From: Kiritimatiellia bacterium
Lineage (GTDB): Bacteria > Verrucomicrobiota > Kiritimatiellia > UBA8416 > JADHWI01
DNA length: 64,000 bases
Assembly (NCBI GenBank): GCA_030744755.1
Contig: JASLPY010000005.1
Span: forward strand, 57,043 to 121,042
Reading direction: 5' to 3'
Below the pieces are notes generated by a model. The model saw only the letters and a list, made by a program, of their open reading frames with translations. It made no database searches and was not told the DNA's origin. Position 1 is the first letter of the stretch, and the number at the start of each line of letters is the position of its first letter. Shown piece by piece: positions 44,235 to 53,596 of this stretch. The position numbers and the translations under genes are program-made.

Positions 44235-45031
44235 CTGAGTCCCAACACATCCTGCATGTCGTAGAGTCGTGGCCGCCTGGTTGCGACCCATTCCGCGGCT
44301 TTCAGTGCTCCGAGTGCAAAAGCATCGCGGCTCTTTGCGTTGTGCGTGAACGAAATCTTCTCTCCGGAATTCTCGAAGGCAACTACGTGCTCTCCGACTA
44401 CTTCACCTTCCCGGTGTGAACGGATGAGTATTTCACCTTCAGACTGCTCCGCGGAAACGTCACCTTCAACATGCTTCATGACCTTCTTCAAGTCGGCCCC
44501 CATACCGTCGGCCACGTTTTCTCCCAGTCCCAGCGCCGTTCCGCTCGGAGAATCCTTCTTGTGAACGTGGTGGGTTTCATCAATTGCCACGGTATATCCC
44601 TGGAGCACCGCGCCGGCCTTCTTTACCGCGGCGAAGAGCAGGTTTACGCCCAGGCTCATGTTTGGAGCCCAGACGATTGGGATCTCATTGGAAGCCTTCA
44701 AAACTTCCTGGGCTTCTTCATCCGTGAGCGCGGTGGTACCGATTACGACTGCACGGCGGTGCTTGAAGGCCGTGCGTACGTTACCGGGGACGGCCGTGTG
44801 GAAAGTAAAATCGATAACTGCATCAGCCTCCAGGAGGCGGTCCTCGAGATCGGAGGTGAGCGGCACGCCGATTGCGCCGATGCCGGCAAGAGTTCCTGCG
44901 TCCTGGCCGAGCGAAGGATGATCCTCCGCCTCCGTTGCCCCGACCACGGAAAATGAAGGGTCTGCCTGGGCGCAGCGAACCAGGGCGTGTCCCATTCTGC
45001 CGGCCGCACCGGCTATCACTAGTTTTGTCAT
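44231..45031 (-). CDS. dapB: 4-hydroxy-tetrahydrodipicolinate reductase
   Basis: A 266-residue NAD(P)H-dependent reductase of the diaminopimelate/lysine pathway. The Rossmann motif is VIAGAAGRMGHALV. The catalytic region is DETHHVHKKDSPSGTALGLG, with the conserved HH and KxDSPSGTA. It starts at ATG 45031. dapA is encoded just upstream. Confidence 0.96.
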   Translation of the reverse strand: MTKLVIAGAAGRMGHALVRCAQADPSFSVVGATEAEDHPSLGQDAGTLAGIGAIGVPLTSDLEDRLLEADAVIDFTFHTAVPGNVRTAFKHRRAVVIGTTALTDEEAQEVLKASNEIPIVWAPNMSLGVNLLFAAVKKAGAVLQGYTVAIDETHHVHKKDSPSGTALGLGENVADGMGADLKKVMKHVEGDVSAEQSEGEILIRSHREGEVVGEHVVAFENSGEKISFTHNAKSRDAFALGALKAAEWVATRRPRLYDMQDVLGLR

Positions 45032-45126
45032 AATGTCCTCGTTATGTTGCGTTAGAAAACAATCCAATCACAAGCGGTTGGCGGGCTTGTGGAGGAATGA
45101 ATCATCGACGAGCCCGCCGGCAGCAG

Positions 45127-45999
45127 CTACGCAGGCAGAAGATCGACAGCCTGCATTGTTTCGCGTAGTCGGCCCTTCGCTTCGTCGCTCATGGGGCACA
45201 GGGGCAACCGGTATATTTCGTCAACCAGGCCCATCATATGCATCGCGGCTTTCACCGGAATCGGGTTCGTATCGATAAACAAATCGCAGAACAGGCGATG
45301 ATACTTGAGGTGCAGCTCACGCGCTCCGTCCCAGTTCCCTTCCAGTGCCATGCCCACCATATCGGCGAGAGGGCGGGGAGCCACATTTGACGCGACGCTG
45401 ATGACACCGCCGGCGCCAACTGCCATCATTGGAAACGTCAGGGAATCATCGCCGGAAAGGATCGCAATATCACAGCGGGTAAGGACCTCGTTTACCCGGT
45501 CCACACTACCTCCGGCTTCCTTGAGTGCCACTATGCTGGGGTGCTGTGCAAGTTTCGCCACGGTTCCGACCTCTATCTCTCGGCCGGTTCTTCCCGGTAC
45601 GTTGTACAGAACCACCGGGTGCCCCAGATCTGCCAGGGCAGTAAAATGGCGAACCAGGCCTTCCTGGCTTGGCTTGTTGTAATAAGGCGTAATCTGCAGG
45701 GTCGCGTCTGCCCCGGCGTCGATTGCCTTGTGTGTCAAGGCAATGGCTTCCCGCGTGGAATTGGATCCCGCCCCGGCTATGACCTGCACGCGTCCGGCTG
45801 ACGCGGCAACGGTTGCCTCCATCACGACGCAATGTTCTTCGTGGGAAAGGGTGGGGGACTCTCCGGTAGTTCCCACCGGTACAATTCCCGTGGCGCCGCC
45901 CTGAACCTGGAGCTCAACCAGTTCCTTGAGCTTGCCCAGGTCTATGCTGCCATCGGTGTTGAAAGGCGTGATTATGGCCGTGTACAGCCCGCGAAACAT
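45127..45999 (-). CDS. dapA: 4-hydroxy-tetrahydrodipicolinate synthase
   Basis: A 290-residue class I aldolase that condenses pyruvate with aspartate semialdehyde. The Schiff-base lysine is in VALKEAGGSVDRV. GTTGESPTLSHEEH and the YNVPGRTGREIE block carry the catalytic Tyr and Arg. Length is normal. It is the first gene of a dapA-dapB-folK-panB row whose short gaps suggest one transcript, possibly continuing into the VTC set. Confidence 0.96.
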   Translation of the reverse strand: MFRGLYTAIITPFNTDGSIDLGKLKELVELQVQGGATGIVPVGTTGESPTLSHEEHCVVMEATVAASAGRVQVIAGAGSNSTREAIALTHKAIDAGADATLQITPYYNKPSQEGLVRHFTALADLGHPVVLYNVPGRTGREIEVGTVAKLAQHPSIVALKEAGGSVDRVNEVLTRCDIAILSGDDSLTFPMMAVGAGGVISVASNVAPRPLADMVGMALEGNWDGARELHLKYHRLFCDLFIDTNPIPVKAAMHMMGLVDEIYRLPLCPMSDEAKGRLRETMQAVDLLPA

Positions 46000-46124
46000 G
46001 TCGGTTACTCCTGATTCTGAAAGGTGAAGACATAAAGCGCGATACTGCTTCCGCGCACATCTTCCTGGAAGAACCCGTCGGGTGTGTTACTGCACGACCG
46101 GATTAACAGTTCCCGCCGGATGAC

Positions 46125-47417
46125 CTAGTAGTTAAACATAGCGCGCAGGATAACGCGGCCATTTTCGTTTTCAGCGCCGCCTCTATTGGACTCCTGCTCG
46201 GAGTAAGCGTAGCCGATTCCGAGGGTCACAAGCTTGGAAGATTTCCAATCTACAATGCCTACGTATTCCCAGTACTTGTCTTCCCTGTCCTGTTCGCCAT
46301 CCGCGTCGTAGAATTCCACGATCGAGTATGCGACGCTTCCCGAGAGGCTTATCCTGTTGCGCCAGAGTTGATATCTTATATAGGGGTTGAGTGTAGTCGA
46401 CACCGATGTGTTTCCCGGAACAGTCAGCCAGGGGAACAGGCGCCGCGATACTTCAAATCCGCCCTGGAAGCGTGAGGAGAAGCGTGTCAACGTATCCAGA
46501 GATGCCACCCAGTCATCGATCGTCTCGATGTCGTCATCGAATTCGCGTCTGTGAAATCCGACGCGACCGGTCATGACGGTCTTGCCGCTTACCTTGCCGC
46601 GTACACCCACGCTGACCTCCTGGTACTCGGCATCACCGTACGAGGAACTGTAACCTGCCGGCAGGTCCAGGCCGGCGGTCACTTCATCATCGGGGAGCGG
46701 ATCGAGGTCAACCCAGCCATATCCAGCATCCACGAATATATCGGTTTTCGGCCTTATCCTGTAATAGAACCTGCCGCCGACACGGTATTCGTAGTAGTCA
46801 ATGTACGAGTCGTCTTTGTAATCATGGATCTCGTGAAGGCCCTGTATGCCGACTGAGGTCTTCGAGCTCATCACGCGCTCGATATCAGCCGAGAGGACGT
46901 TCTGCGTCTTTTCCACACGTTCGCCGATCTCGATATCTTTCACCTCGGTCTGCATGAAGCGGTCACCAATGTGATACGTATGCTTGGCGGATTCATAGTG
47001 AAGGTCGGTTGACAGGTGGTGAGATTCGTAGTTTGCCCTGTCTTCATCTATGTACCGTGGCAACTCCAGGGTGTAGTTCACCGAAACGTAGTTGTGAGAA
47101 GGATTCCCGTATATGACCATGAGGCCTGGGGCCAGCGTGATGAAAACGTCATCTACTTCTTCTTCCTCATCGAGGTAGACGTTGTCGTCATATCCTGCCC
47201 AGATTCCAAAGTGTGGTCTCACGGTAAGAGGGCCCACAGGGAATGAATACCCCAGTTCTGCAGCTACCTGGGCGGACATGCCGTAAGCGCTGCCCCAGCT
47301 ATCATAAGCCCCCCCCCCCCGTGCAGACATGGTTGCCTGTCCAGCCGCTGTTCCTGCCAGCATGCAGAAAGACACCACAAATAGAGCGCAAACCAATCCC
47401 GTTCTGATGGTTTTCAT
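46125..47417 (-). CDS. Outer membrane beta-barrel protein with G12 tract
   Basis: A 430-residue protein. The signal peptide (MKTIRTGLVCALFVVSFCML, cleavage near AAGQA) is followed by amphipathic beta strands rich in aromatic/glycine alternation to the C-terminus, which ends in Phe-Asn-Tyr (ILRAMFNY), a typical outer-membrane insertion signature. It resembles EpsL/BBP2-type barrels found near exopolysaccharide or PEP-CTERM loci, but I am not sure of the subfamily. Residues 33-37 are encoded by a run of twelve G, which could slip and switch the gene off. It lies 44 bp downstream of the FecR-glycosidase gene. Confidence 0.8.
   Translation of the reverse strand: MKTIRTGLVCALFVVSFCMLAGTAAGQATMSARGGGAYDSWGSAYGMSAQVAAELGYSFPVGPLTVRPHFGIWAGYDDNVYLDEEEEVDDVFITLAPGLMVIYGNPSHNYVSVNYTLELPRYIDEDRANYESHHLSTDLHYESAKHTYHIGDRFMQTEVKDIEIGERVEKTQNVLSADIERVMSSKTSVGIQGLHEIHDYKDDSYIDYYEYRVGGRFYYRIRPKTDIFVDAGYGWVDLDPLPDDEVTAGLDLPAGYSSSYGDAEYQEVSVGVRGKVSGKTVMTGRVGFHRREFDDDIETIDDWVASLDTLTRFSSRFQGGFEVSRRLFPWLTVPGNTSVSTTLNPYIRYQLWRNRISLSGSVAYSIVEFYDADGEQDREDKYWEYVGIVDWKSSKLVTLGIGYAYSEQESNRGGAENENGRVILRAMFNY
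47309..47320. repeat. Homopolymer C12 (G12 on the coding strand)
   Basis: Twelve C on the plus strand, inside the coding sequence near codon 34 of the beta-barrel gene. Other G or C runs I noticed here reach only 7-8. The gene is in frame at twelve. Confidence 0.9.
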
Positions 47418-47461
47418 CTTAATTACCCCTGCTTCTGTTTTTGTCGTCCTCGCGTTGTGAC

Positions 47462-49297
47462 CTACTCGTCAAAGGTGAAGTTGCGTATCAAGCGAACTTC
47501 CTCTTTGTCATAGGGTTCCCCATCCTCGTCAAGTACGTCAAACTGCCATACTTCATCAGGTTCCTCGCCTTTCTTGGAGTCGAAAGGCAGGTAGGTCTGG
47601 GTCTTGCCCCTTACCAGACCCCAGTGGAACCATCCTATATGTTGTTCGGCAAAAACAGGAAGGATTTTTTCGAAGGTGTTGCCTTTTTCACGCCTGAGCC
47701 ATTCTGTACAGATGAGCGGCCGCCCCAATGTCTGGCATAGCAGCAGTTTCGACTGCAGGTCGTTCTCGTTCTCGTACGCCTTAAACGAAACAACGTCGGA
47801 CATTTCCATGAGCGTTTTCGACATGCGGCTGCTCATATCCGACCAGATTCCGCACGTGAGTGGCTGAACGGGATTCTCATCTCTTGCCCACTCAAAAGCA
47901 GCTTCCACAAGCGGTAGGCTTTTCTCGTCCATACCGTCGCGTCCCGGCTCATTGTAGACATCCCAGAAGAGAATGCGCCGGTCTCTCTTGAAGCTGCCGA
48001 CAATATCCCTCACATATTCTTCGAGCTGAGACCATTTTTCCTTGTCCGTCACCAGGCTGTGTCCCGGGCTGGGAGTCCATCCGCTGTTATGCAGGCCCGG
48101 AACCGGCTCGTCCTGCTTGCCAAGATACGGCTCCTTGCCCGATGTCTTCGTGTCGTCGAAGAGAACGAAAACAGCTCTCAAACCATGTTTCCGGCACTTG
48201 GCGAGCGTGTCGCGCATACGTTCTTTCAAACCATCGGCGTCGTCCTGCCAGACGATGAAGGGAAGGAAGAACCGCATGCTTGTATAGCCGCTCTTCTTGG
48301 CCCATCCCAGCTCTTCGTCAATTGTATCAAGGTCAAATGTGTCCTCTTGCCACATTTCCGTTGAATTGACCGCGGTCCTGGGAACGTAGTTTACACCCTT
48401 TATAAGGCCGACATCGCCGAACCAGCCCCAGACTATGTCCCTGCCGAGTTGACCGCGATCTTCGATTGCGGGCATGCTGGTCGCCTGAACATTGGGCTTG
48501 CGCTGTGAGGCACTGACGTCGCGCACGTAGACCTCGTGCTGGGCGACGTCCCCAAACCCCGATGCGTCGGCAAGGTCGCCAATGTGTACGTAATCCACGT
48601 CGAACACTATCGGAGCCAGTCTTTCAGCCGCCCTGCGGCCTCCCACGAACTCGTCGTTGAGCCCCGCGACTTCCAGTGGCTGGGTAGTGGTGTCAAACTT
48701 GCCGGTGTCAGGGTTCTTGGAGGCAGTAAGCACCTCTCCCTGGCGCACGGTTTTCTGTTTGCCGTTCTGATCGAAGGTGACGAAAGCGTCTTCGCATATA
48801 ACCCGCCAGAGGGCTCCGTCCTTGGCGACAATCGCGCGTCCGCCGCTTGCAAGAACGTTTCCGGCCTGGGTTTTGACCTGGAGATCAAGGTTTGGTGAGA
48901 TTCCGCCTCCGTCAAACCGAAGTGCGCCGCCCTTGGGCATGTCCAGGACGATATTCTTGTCGATTCTCTTGGAAGCATCCGGCAGGCCTTCCGTTGTCAT
49001 CTCGATCTGCTGGAGATCGACTGTAGTCTCAGGCGCCACACACAATACACATCCAGGAGTCAGAACCGATACGATCTTGCCATTTTCACTGGTAATGATC
49101 TTCTGGCCCTGGGGGAAAGCCATTCCTTCTTCAATATTTCCGGTTCCGTCCGGAGTCTGGTATTCGGCAGTGCCGTCCAGGCGAACAATCACCGCGGTTC
49201 CAAAACGCGGTACTGCCTGGACGCAGGTTGCCACCATAACTGAGCCCATCAACAGGGCGAGTTCCCGCCTCAGACGCGTTGTGCATGTCTCTTTCAT
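47462..49297 (-). CDS. FecR-domain / GH5-like glycosidase fusion, secreted
   Basis: A 611-residue secreted protein. The signal peptide (RRELALLMGSVMVATCVQAV) precedes a FecR-type beta domain (about 30-225, VIVRLDGTAEYQTPDGTGNI and KIITSENGKIVSVLTPGCVL). The C-terminal half (about 290-600) is a TIM-barrel hydrolase. The acid/base Glu is probably in ILFWDVYNEPGRDG (Glu450), and the nucleophile in RPLICTEWLRR (Glu532), as in clan GH-A. FecR domains normally sense or bind surface glycans or sigma regulators, so the fusion suggests glycan recognition plus cleavage. The ATG follows GGTGAG. A strong promoter is present about 180 bp upstream. Confidence 0.75.
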   Translation of the reverse strand: MKETCTTRLRRELALLMGSVMVATCVQAVPRFGTAVIVRLDGTAEYQTPDGTGNIEEGMAFPQGQKIITSENGKIVSVLTPGCVLCVAPETTVDLQQIEMTTEGLPDASKRIDKNIVLDMPKGGALRFDGGGISPNLDLQVKTQAGNVLASGGRAIVAKDGALWRVICEDAFVTFDQNGKQKTVRQGEVLTASKNPDTGKFDTTTQPLEVAGLNDEFVGGRRAAERLAPIVFDVDYVHIGDLADASGFGDVAQHEVYVRDVSASQRKPNVQATSMPAIEDRGQLGRDIVWGWFGDVGLIKGVNYVPRTAVNSTEMWQEDTFDLDTIDEELGWAKKSGYTSMRFFLPFIVWQDDADGLKERMRDTLAKCRKHGLRAVFVLFDDTKTSGKEPYLGKQDEPVPGLHNSGWTPSPGHSLVTDKEKWSQLEEYVRDIVGSFKRDRRILFWDVYNEPGRDGMDEKSLPLVEAAFEWARDENPVQPLTCGIWSDMSSRMSKTLMEMSDVVSFKAYENENDLQSKLLLCQTLGRPLICTEWLRREKGNTFEKILPVFAEQHIGWFHWGLVRGKTQTYLPFDSKKGEEPDEVWQFDVLDEDGEPYDKEEVRLIRNFTFDE

Positions 49298-49855
49298 AAT
49301 CTCACCGTCCTCCCAATTCTTGGGAGCATGTGTTTCATGCCCTCTGTCCGTCTCTTCTACCTCTTTCTCAGCCCAATAAAAAAAGAACGCGGAATGCTTT
49401 CTACGCTGATAACAGAAACATCTATTTGTACACACCCATCATATCTACTTCTCCCCTACACCCCCCCCGAAGCATTAAAAAAAGTATATGCCCCATTCGG
49501 CGATTGTGTCAACTACTCATAACGCTCTTTTTTTGCTTTTATTATATGGGCATATTCAGCACGAGAGAGCCCTTATCCACTGCTCCGGTAAAGAGCTCCT
49601 TACGACGCTGATCCTCTGCTTCAGGCGGACATTGGGGCCTGCTAACCCCACGTGCCAACATCCTTTTATATATCTTTGGACAACTCCCGATGCCAGGAAG
49701 CACGAAAACGAAAGTCTTCTCTGTCAGAAAAGGATTTGTGAAAGAGAGGGGGCCCAGCAGCGCCGATGGTTAAGAACGAGGACGACAATACTCTCACGGA
49801 ATTCGGGTGGGGCGCATTCACGAGAGAGCCACCGCCGTACTGAGTCCCCAAAATA
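49298..49855. other. Long intergenic/leader region
   Basis: It contains the promoter at 49483-49512, a predicted leader of about 180 nt for the glycosidase gene, and an eight-C run (49461-49468). The remaining part (about 49520-49855), downstream of the lipoprotein gene, holds nothing I can assign. Confidence 0.5.
49483..49512 (-). promoter_or_regulatory. Promoter of the FecR-glycosidase / beta-barrel operon
   Basis: Minus-strand TTGACA (49507-49512), 18 bp, TATACT (49483-49488). One -35 box is consensus and the -10 has one change. Confidence 0.6.
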
Positions 49856-50584
49856 TTAAAGATTAGATTCCCTCAAAGCCAGGAGCTTTGCCACCCGTTG
49901 TTCCTCTGACTTGACGATTAGCTGTTGCATCATGTCGTCTGCAAGCTCCGGGACTATAGTGCGTTCTGACTTCGTGTTGGAAACGCATGCGTCCAGTGCC
50001 CAGAGAGTCTCCTCTCTATTGGTGGCCACCATCCGGATCGATGCAAACAGGCTGGCTCCCTTGTGCCCTTTTCCAGCCCACCGGCTTCCTTCGGTATGCC
50101 CCATCACTACGGCATCGGCACCGACCAGGAATGCCAGTTTTCTGAGCGTGGACGGCTTGTCCAGTCCCTTTTTGTAGAGCTTGTTGCTCTGGATTGCCTC
50201 TCTCACTACATCGGGTTCGATAATCTCATATTCGGGACGCTGCCCCAGCCTGGTGGCGATCTCCTCGGAGAGCTTCTCACCGGCTTTGTTCAGCGGCGTT
50301 ACCGTGACTGAACAGGACGTGAAAGGCGACCCGTTGGCCGAGGAAAAGTTGACCACGGCCACCCGAATGGCGTCTGATGCGCTTTGGGTCTCTGCCAGAA
50401 TGGGCTTTTGAACGGGTGGCTGAACAGCCGGGTTGTAGGACGCTATAGTCGGAAGGTCCGTATACCCCCCTGCCTGCTTGGTCTCCGTGGTAACGCACCC
50501 GGATACTATTAAAGGAATAACGAGCAATGCGAAACAACGTGGAAACAGCCTTGCTCTCCGTCTCATATAATGCTCAGAAGTCAT
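49856..50584 (-). CDS. Outer-membrane-type lipoprotein, CsgG/LpoB-like fold (tentative)
   Basis: A 242-residue lipoprotein. The signal has a basic start (MTSEHYMRRRARLFPRCFAL) and a lipobox LIVSGC with Cys30. The mature part has a CsgG/FlgO/LpoB-type pattern: RVAVVNFSSANG, then an amphipathic LSEEIATRLGQ, YEIIEPDVVREAI and LVGADAVVMGHTEG. Such proteins assemble in or under the outer membrane as secretion pores or enzyme activators. The ATG at 50584 has GAGGG at good spacing. It follows the minor-pilin-like genes but after a gap of 330 bp. Confidence 0.65.
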   Translation of the reverse strand: MTSEHYMRRRARLFPRCFALLVIPLIVSGCVTTETKQAGGYTDLPTIASYNPAVQPPVQKPILAETQSASDAIRVAVVNFSSANGSPFTSCSVTVTPLNKAGEKLSEEIATRLGQRPEYEIIEPDVVREAIQSNKLYKKGLDKPSTLRKLAFLVGADAVVMGHTEGSRWAGKGHKGASLFASIRMVATNREETLWALDACVSNTKSERTIVPELADDMMQQLIVKSEEQRVAKLLALRESNL

Positions 50585-50915
50585 TGATATCACCCTCTTT
50601 CTGCCAATTCATTCAACCGCCTGCCCTTAAAAGCAGTAAACATGCCAAGGCCGGTTTTTGGGCCTCCAGGGGCTGTTTTGGCCCCGATTTGATTTCAGAT
50701 ATGCGAAATCGAGAGCAATTCGCTGTGGTTGGGAAGTGGTACCTGGCCTTCCCAATGTCGTTCTTGGAACTCTTCGGTCCAGAAACTACCGCGATTCCGA
50801 CGTTCCTTCGCAGATCTGCCGAGAAGCCGAGAGCTTTCTTCCTAAAAGAAAGTAGAGCCCTGGGTTGGTTGTTGGATGTGGGTGGTCCTGAACGGCTGTA
50901 GCAATCCTGCCGCTG
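50585..50915. other. Intergenic region between PilX-like and lipoprotein genes
   Basis: About 330 bp. It includes a small AAGAAAG/CTTTCTT hairpin and a GGGCC-rich palindromic stretch, but no convincing gene; the frames across it look like shadow frames. Confidence 0.4.
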
Positions 50916-53015
50916 CTATTGAGATGGAACAGCCAGCAGACGTGAGAAAGATCCCCAGGATCCGGGAACAATTCCCCACTGCGTCTCCAGAGTGATACCT
51001 CTCTGAGTGCCGGTCGGGGGGGGAAGTCCCGGAGGAACGATGATGCGGTCTCTTAGGCTTTCGTTGAGGGTCACGTCCAGCCGTGTTCTTGCGGGACCAT
51101 CCCTGTTGATCATGACCTGGTTGCCGGCGGACATGTTGCCGAAGACGCTTAGATACGGCTGCCCCGATGTGTCGAGGTTGTTGTCCACAAAATTGTTCTC
51201 GGCATACAGGAATGAATGAATGTCGCCGCCCGTGCCGAACTGGGCATCTCCAAGGTAGATGTTACCGCTGTTTGGCTCATCCGGGTCCTTTTGGGCAATA
51301 AGGCAAAGACCATCTACCGGGTTCTCTGTCCCCCCGTTGTACCAGATTTCATCCGAGATCGTGATGTTGCCGTTTGCTACTATTGTAATCAGGGTGCCTT
51401 CGTTCCTGAACATGAAGTCATACGTGTCTGGATTGTGGACATACAGGTTGCCGTCCACATAGTAGACCTTATCGTTGCCGTTCTCATTGATAGTTATGTA
51501 CTGGCTGGCATCGCCGTACGACGGGTCTGTGGGATCCTCCAGGAAGAAATCGTCTTTGTCCCCGACTTTCTCGTACTGCCTGTTGTTTGGATTCTTCACG
51601 AATATGTGGCATGGGTTGTTCTGATCAGAGATTTTCCCCTGCAAGTTGTAGTTGGCATCGGCGACGGCGATGTCGTAGCCCCATCTCGAAAGGGCATCAC
51701 TCGGGGGAATGCTGCCTTTCGCCAACTCATAGTACATGCGGTCCAATTCGGGTGGGTCGATGTAGTCGTTGTATCCTGTGGCATCCGTCTGACCGGGCGC
51801 CGGGCTTGGCATGCCGCTGATTTGACTCGTGGCTTCGGTGCCATATTCGTAAACACCGTTTCGGTCATCATGGAATGGCTCACCTTCGTCATAAACACCG
51901 TTCCCATCTACGAAAGACTCCCCCTCATCGTAAACACCGTTGCCAACGTCTTCATATGGTTCCGCCGGCGCGGCCGTGCCTTCAATCCACCGGCGACTCC
52001 ATCCCGAGCCTTCCCAATGCCCGGGTGTTCCCTGCGTCTCATCATCCCACATTCCATTGCCGTTGATATCCTGGTATTCTTCACCTGAATCATACCGACC
52101 GTTTCCGCGGTCCACAAATTCATCGCCTTCGTCCCAAGCCCCGTCACCATTAAGATCCGTGAATGAGTCTCCAAAGCTGTAAAGCCCATCACCATCAAGA
52201 TCTTCGTAAGGCTCCGTATAGTCATACACACCGTTGCCTATCGTATCGACGAATGCCTCGCCAAAGTCATACCTTCCGTTGATAGAACATCTGGAAAAAT
52301 CACCGTCTGTCGTGTAGGCATCGAAATCCTCCTGGGAAAGGGCGCTCATGAACACAGTTGGCCAATCCCCGTGGGAAAAGATCGCGTGGACATCACTGAA
52401 CGGCTCTCCTTGATCGGGATATCCATTGCCGTTTTCGTCGACGAATGCCTCAGGGTTGCTCAAGATTGCAGCTCCGGACACGCTAATGTCTCCGTTGCAG
52501 TAGACATCTCCAACCACCCAGTCTGATCCATTACCCGTGCCACCTACCCTAAGATCGTAGTTCGGATCACCACTTGAATTGCCGGCATATATGGCATGGT
52601 TGTATAGAGCATGGATGGCCTCGGAAGATAATCTGCGCACATCGGATCGTACTGTCTGAACGTGGCCGTGACGGCCGTTGCTGATGATAGTCAACTCATC
52701 GCTGTTGCCGCTCAAGTTGGTTACGGTCGTGGTGAATCCCCAGTCTCCCCAGAACCCGGAGGTGTCTGCAAACATGGCACGGGAAGAGATGCGGTCAGGG
52801 AACACCCCGTCACCGCCGGAATTCAGTTCGCTGAGTGCAGCAGCAATACCCGCGTCGGCAAGGTAGAAAGCCTTGTTCAGATTGTGGGTGTCTATGATGA
52901 GACGAGATGACGAACCGATCAGCACCAGGACAGATCCGACGCAGAAGACCGCAACCCCGGTGAAGATGCACACGCATACCAGGCTGCTGCCTGAACGACT
53001 GAATAAACGTCTCAT
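50916..53015 (-). CDS. PilX-like minor pilin-associated protein with Ca-binding-type repeats
   Basis: A 699-residue protein. The N-terminus resembles PilX_N: basic residues, a long hydrophobic helix (SLVCVCIFTGVAVFCVGSVL), then NLNKAFYLADAGIAAALSEL. About residues 190-390 hold roughly nine copies of an EF-hand/dockerin-like motif, in forms such as GNGVYDEGEPF, DLDGDGLYSFGDSF and DLNGDGAWDEGDEF, which should bind calcium. The C-terminal 300 residues are beta-rich without a recognised name. The ATG at 53015 has GGGAGG upstream. It overlaps no neighbour but lies 21 bp after the PilW-like gene. It probably belongs to a surface fibre or adhesin complex. Confidence 0.75.
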   Translation of the reverse strand: MRRLFSRSGSSLVCVCIFTGVAVFCVGSVLVLIGSSSRLIIDTHNLNKAFYLADAGIAAALSELNSGGDGVFPDRISSRAMFADTSGFWGDWGFTTTVTNLSGNSDELTIISNGRHGHVQTVRSDVRRLSSEAIHALYNHAIYAGNSSGDPNYDLRVGGTGNGSDWVVGDVYCNGDISVSGAAILSNPEAFVDENGNGYPDQGEPFSDVHAIFSHGDWPTVFMSALSQEDFDAYTTDGDFSRCSINGRYDFGEAFVDTIGNGVYDYTEPYEDLDGDGLYSFGDSFTDLNGDGAWDEGDEFVDRGNGRYDSGEEYQDINGNGMWDDETQGTPGHWEGSGWSRRWIEGTAAPAEPYEDVGNGVYDEGESFVDGNGVYDEGEPFHDDRNGVYEYGTEATSQISGMPSPAPGQTDATGYNDYIDPPELDRMYYELAKGSIPPSDALSRWGYDIAVADANYNLQGKISDQNNPCHIFVKNPNNRQYEKVGDKDDFFLEDPTDPSYGDASQYITINENGNDKVYYVDGNLYVHNPDTYDFMFRNEGTLITIVANGNITISDEIWYNGGTENPVDGLCLIAQKDPDEPNSGNIYLGDAQFGTGGDIHSFLYAENNFVDNNLDTSGQPYLSVFGNMSAGNQVMINRDGPARTRLDVTLNESLRDRIIVPPGLPPPTGTQRGITLETQWGIVPGSWGSFSRLLAVPSQ

Positions 53016-53035
53016 TCTAAACCTCCCACGGTGAA

Positions 53036-53566
53036 TCAACCGTCCCAGTTCCTAATCTGAACGCCTGTATCAACTTCCACAGCACAGGTGCCGGGTGACA
53101 AAGGCTCCGATACCCGATAGGCAACTCGCAGAGTTGTCGGACCTGTCTGCTCGAAAACATTCCGCACGGGTTCGTTCATGGTCTTTGTGAAACCCTCGGC
53201 CACAAGCGTGACTTGCGGGTTGGATGCGCCCATGTTTCGAGTGAATACGAGTCTCCCTGACCCAGATTGCCCGCCGGGCTTCATGTATTCGAAACGACTG
53301 ATGGTGCCGTCTGCCATTTCCAGCTCAACCCAGTCTCCGGCATCATCGATATCGACGATCTCGCAGGCGTTTCGCATGTAGGCAATCACGTTCTCCTTTG
53401 TTTCCCGTGTTTCTGTAACAGCCCAGCAGTACTGCCTGCAGTCAACACACCTCTTCATCGTCCAAATGAAAGTTGTTAGGCATGCGGCAGCGGTCAGCGT
53501 TGAGATACTGCTTGCGACCAGTGTCTCAACGATAGTAAAACCGCCTTTCTTCTGCTTCTCTCTCAT
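53036..53566 (-). CDS. Prepilin-type protein (PilW-like minor pilin)
   Basis: A 176-residue protein with a class III/IV pilin leader: MREKQKKGGFTIVETLVASS, cut between Gly and Phe, with the conserved Glu five residues into the mature part. A hydrophobic helix follows, and then a small beta-rich globular domain. It should be processed by a prepilin peptidase and inserted in a pilus or pseudopilus tip. It lies between the PilV-like and PilX-like genes. Confidence 0.85.
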   Translation of the reverse strand: MREKQKKGGFTIVETLVASSISTLTAAACLTTFIWTMKRCVDCRQYCWAVTETRETKENVIAYMRNACEIVDIDDAGDWVELEMADGTISRFEYMKPGGQSGSGRLVFTRNMGASNPQVTLVAEGFTKTMNEPVRNVFEQTGPTTLRVAYRVSEPLSPGTCAVEVDTGVQIRNWDG

Positions 53567-53596
53567 GAGTTCTCCCCTTGGGTTTCCGATGGCGCT

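Noticed and set aside
50527..50901. A 124-codon plus-strand frame between lipoprotein and PilX-like genes
   Set aside because: Overlaps the N-terminal coding part of the lipoprotein on the other strand, lacks a binding site, and has no plausible product.
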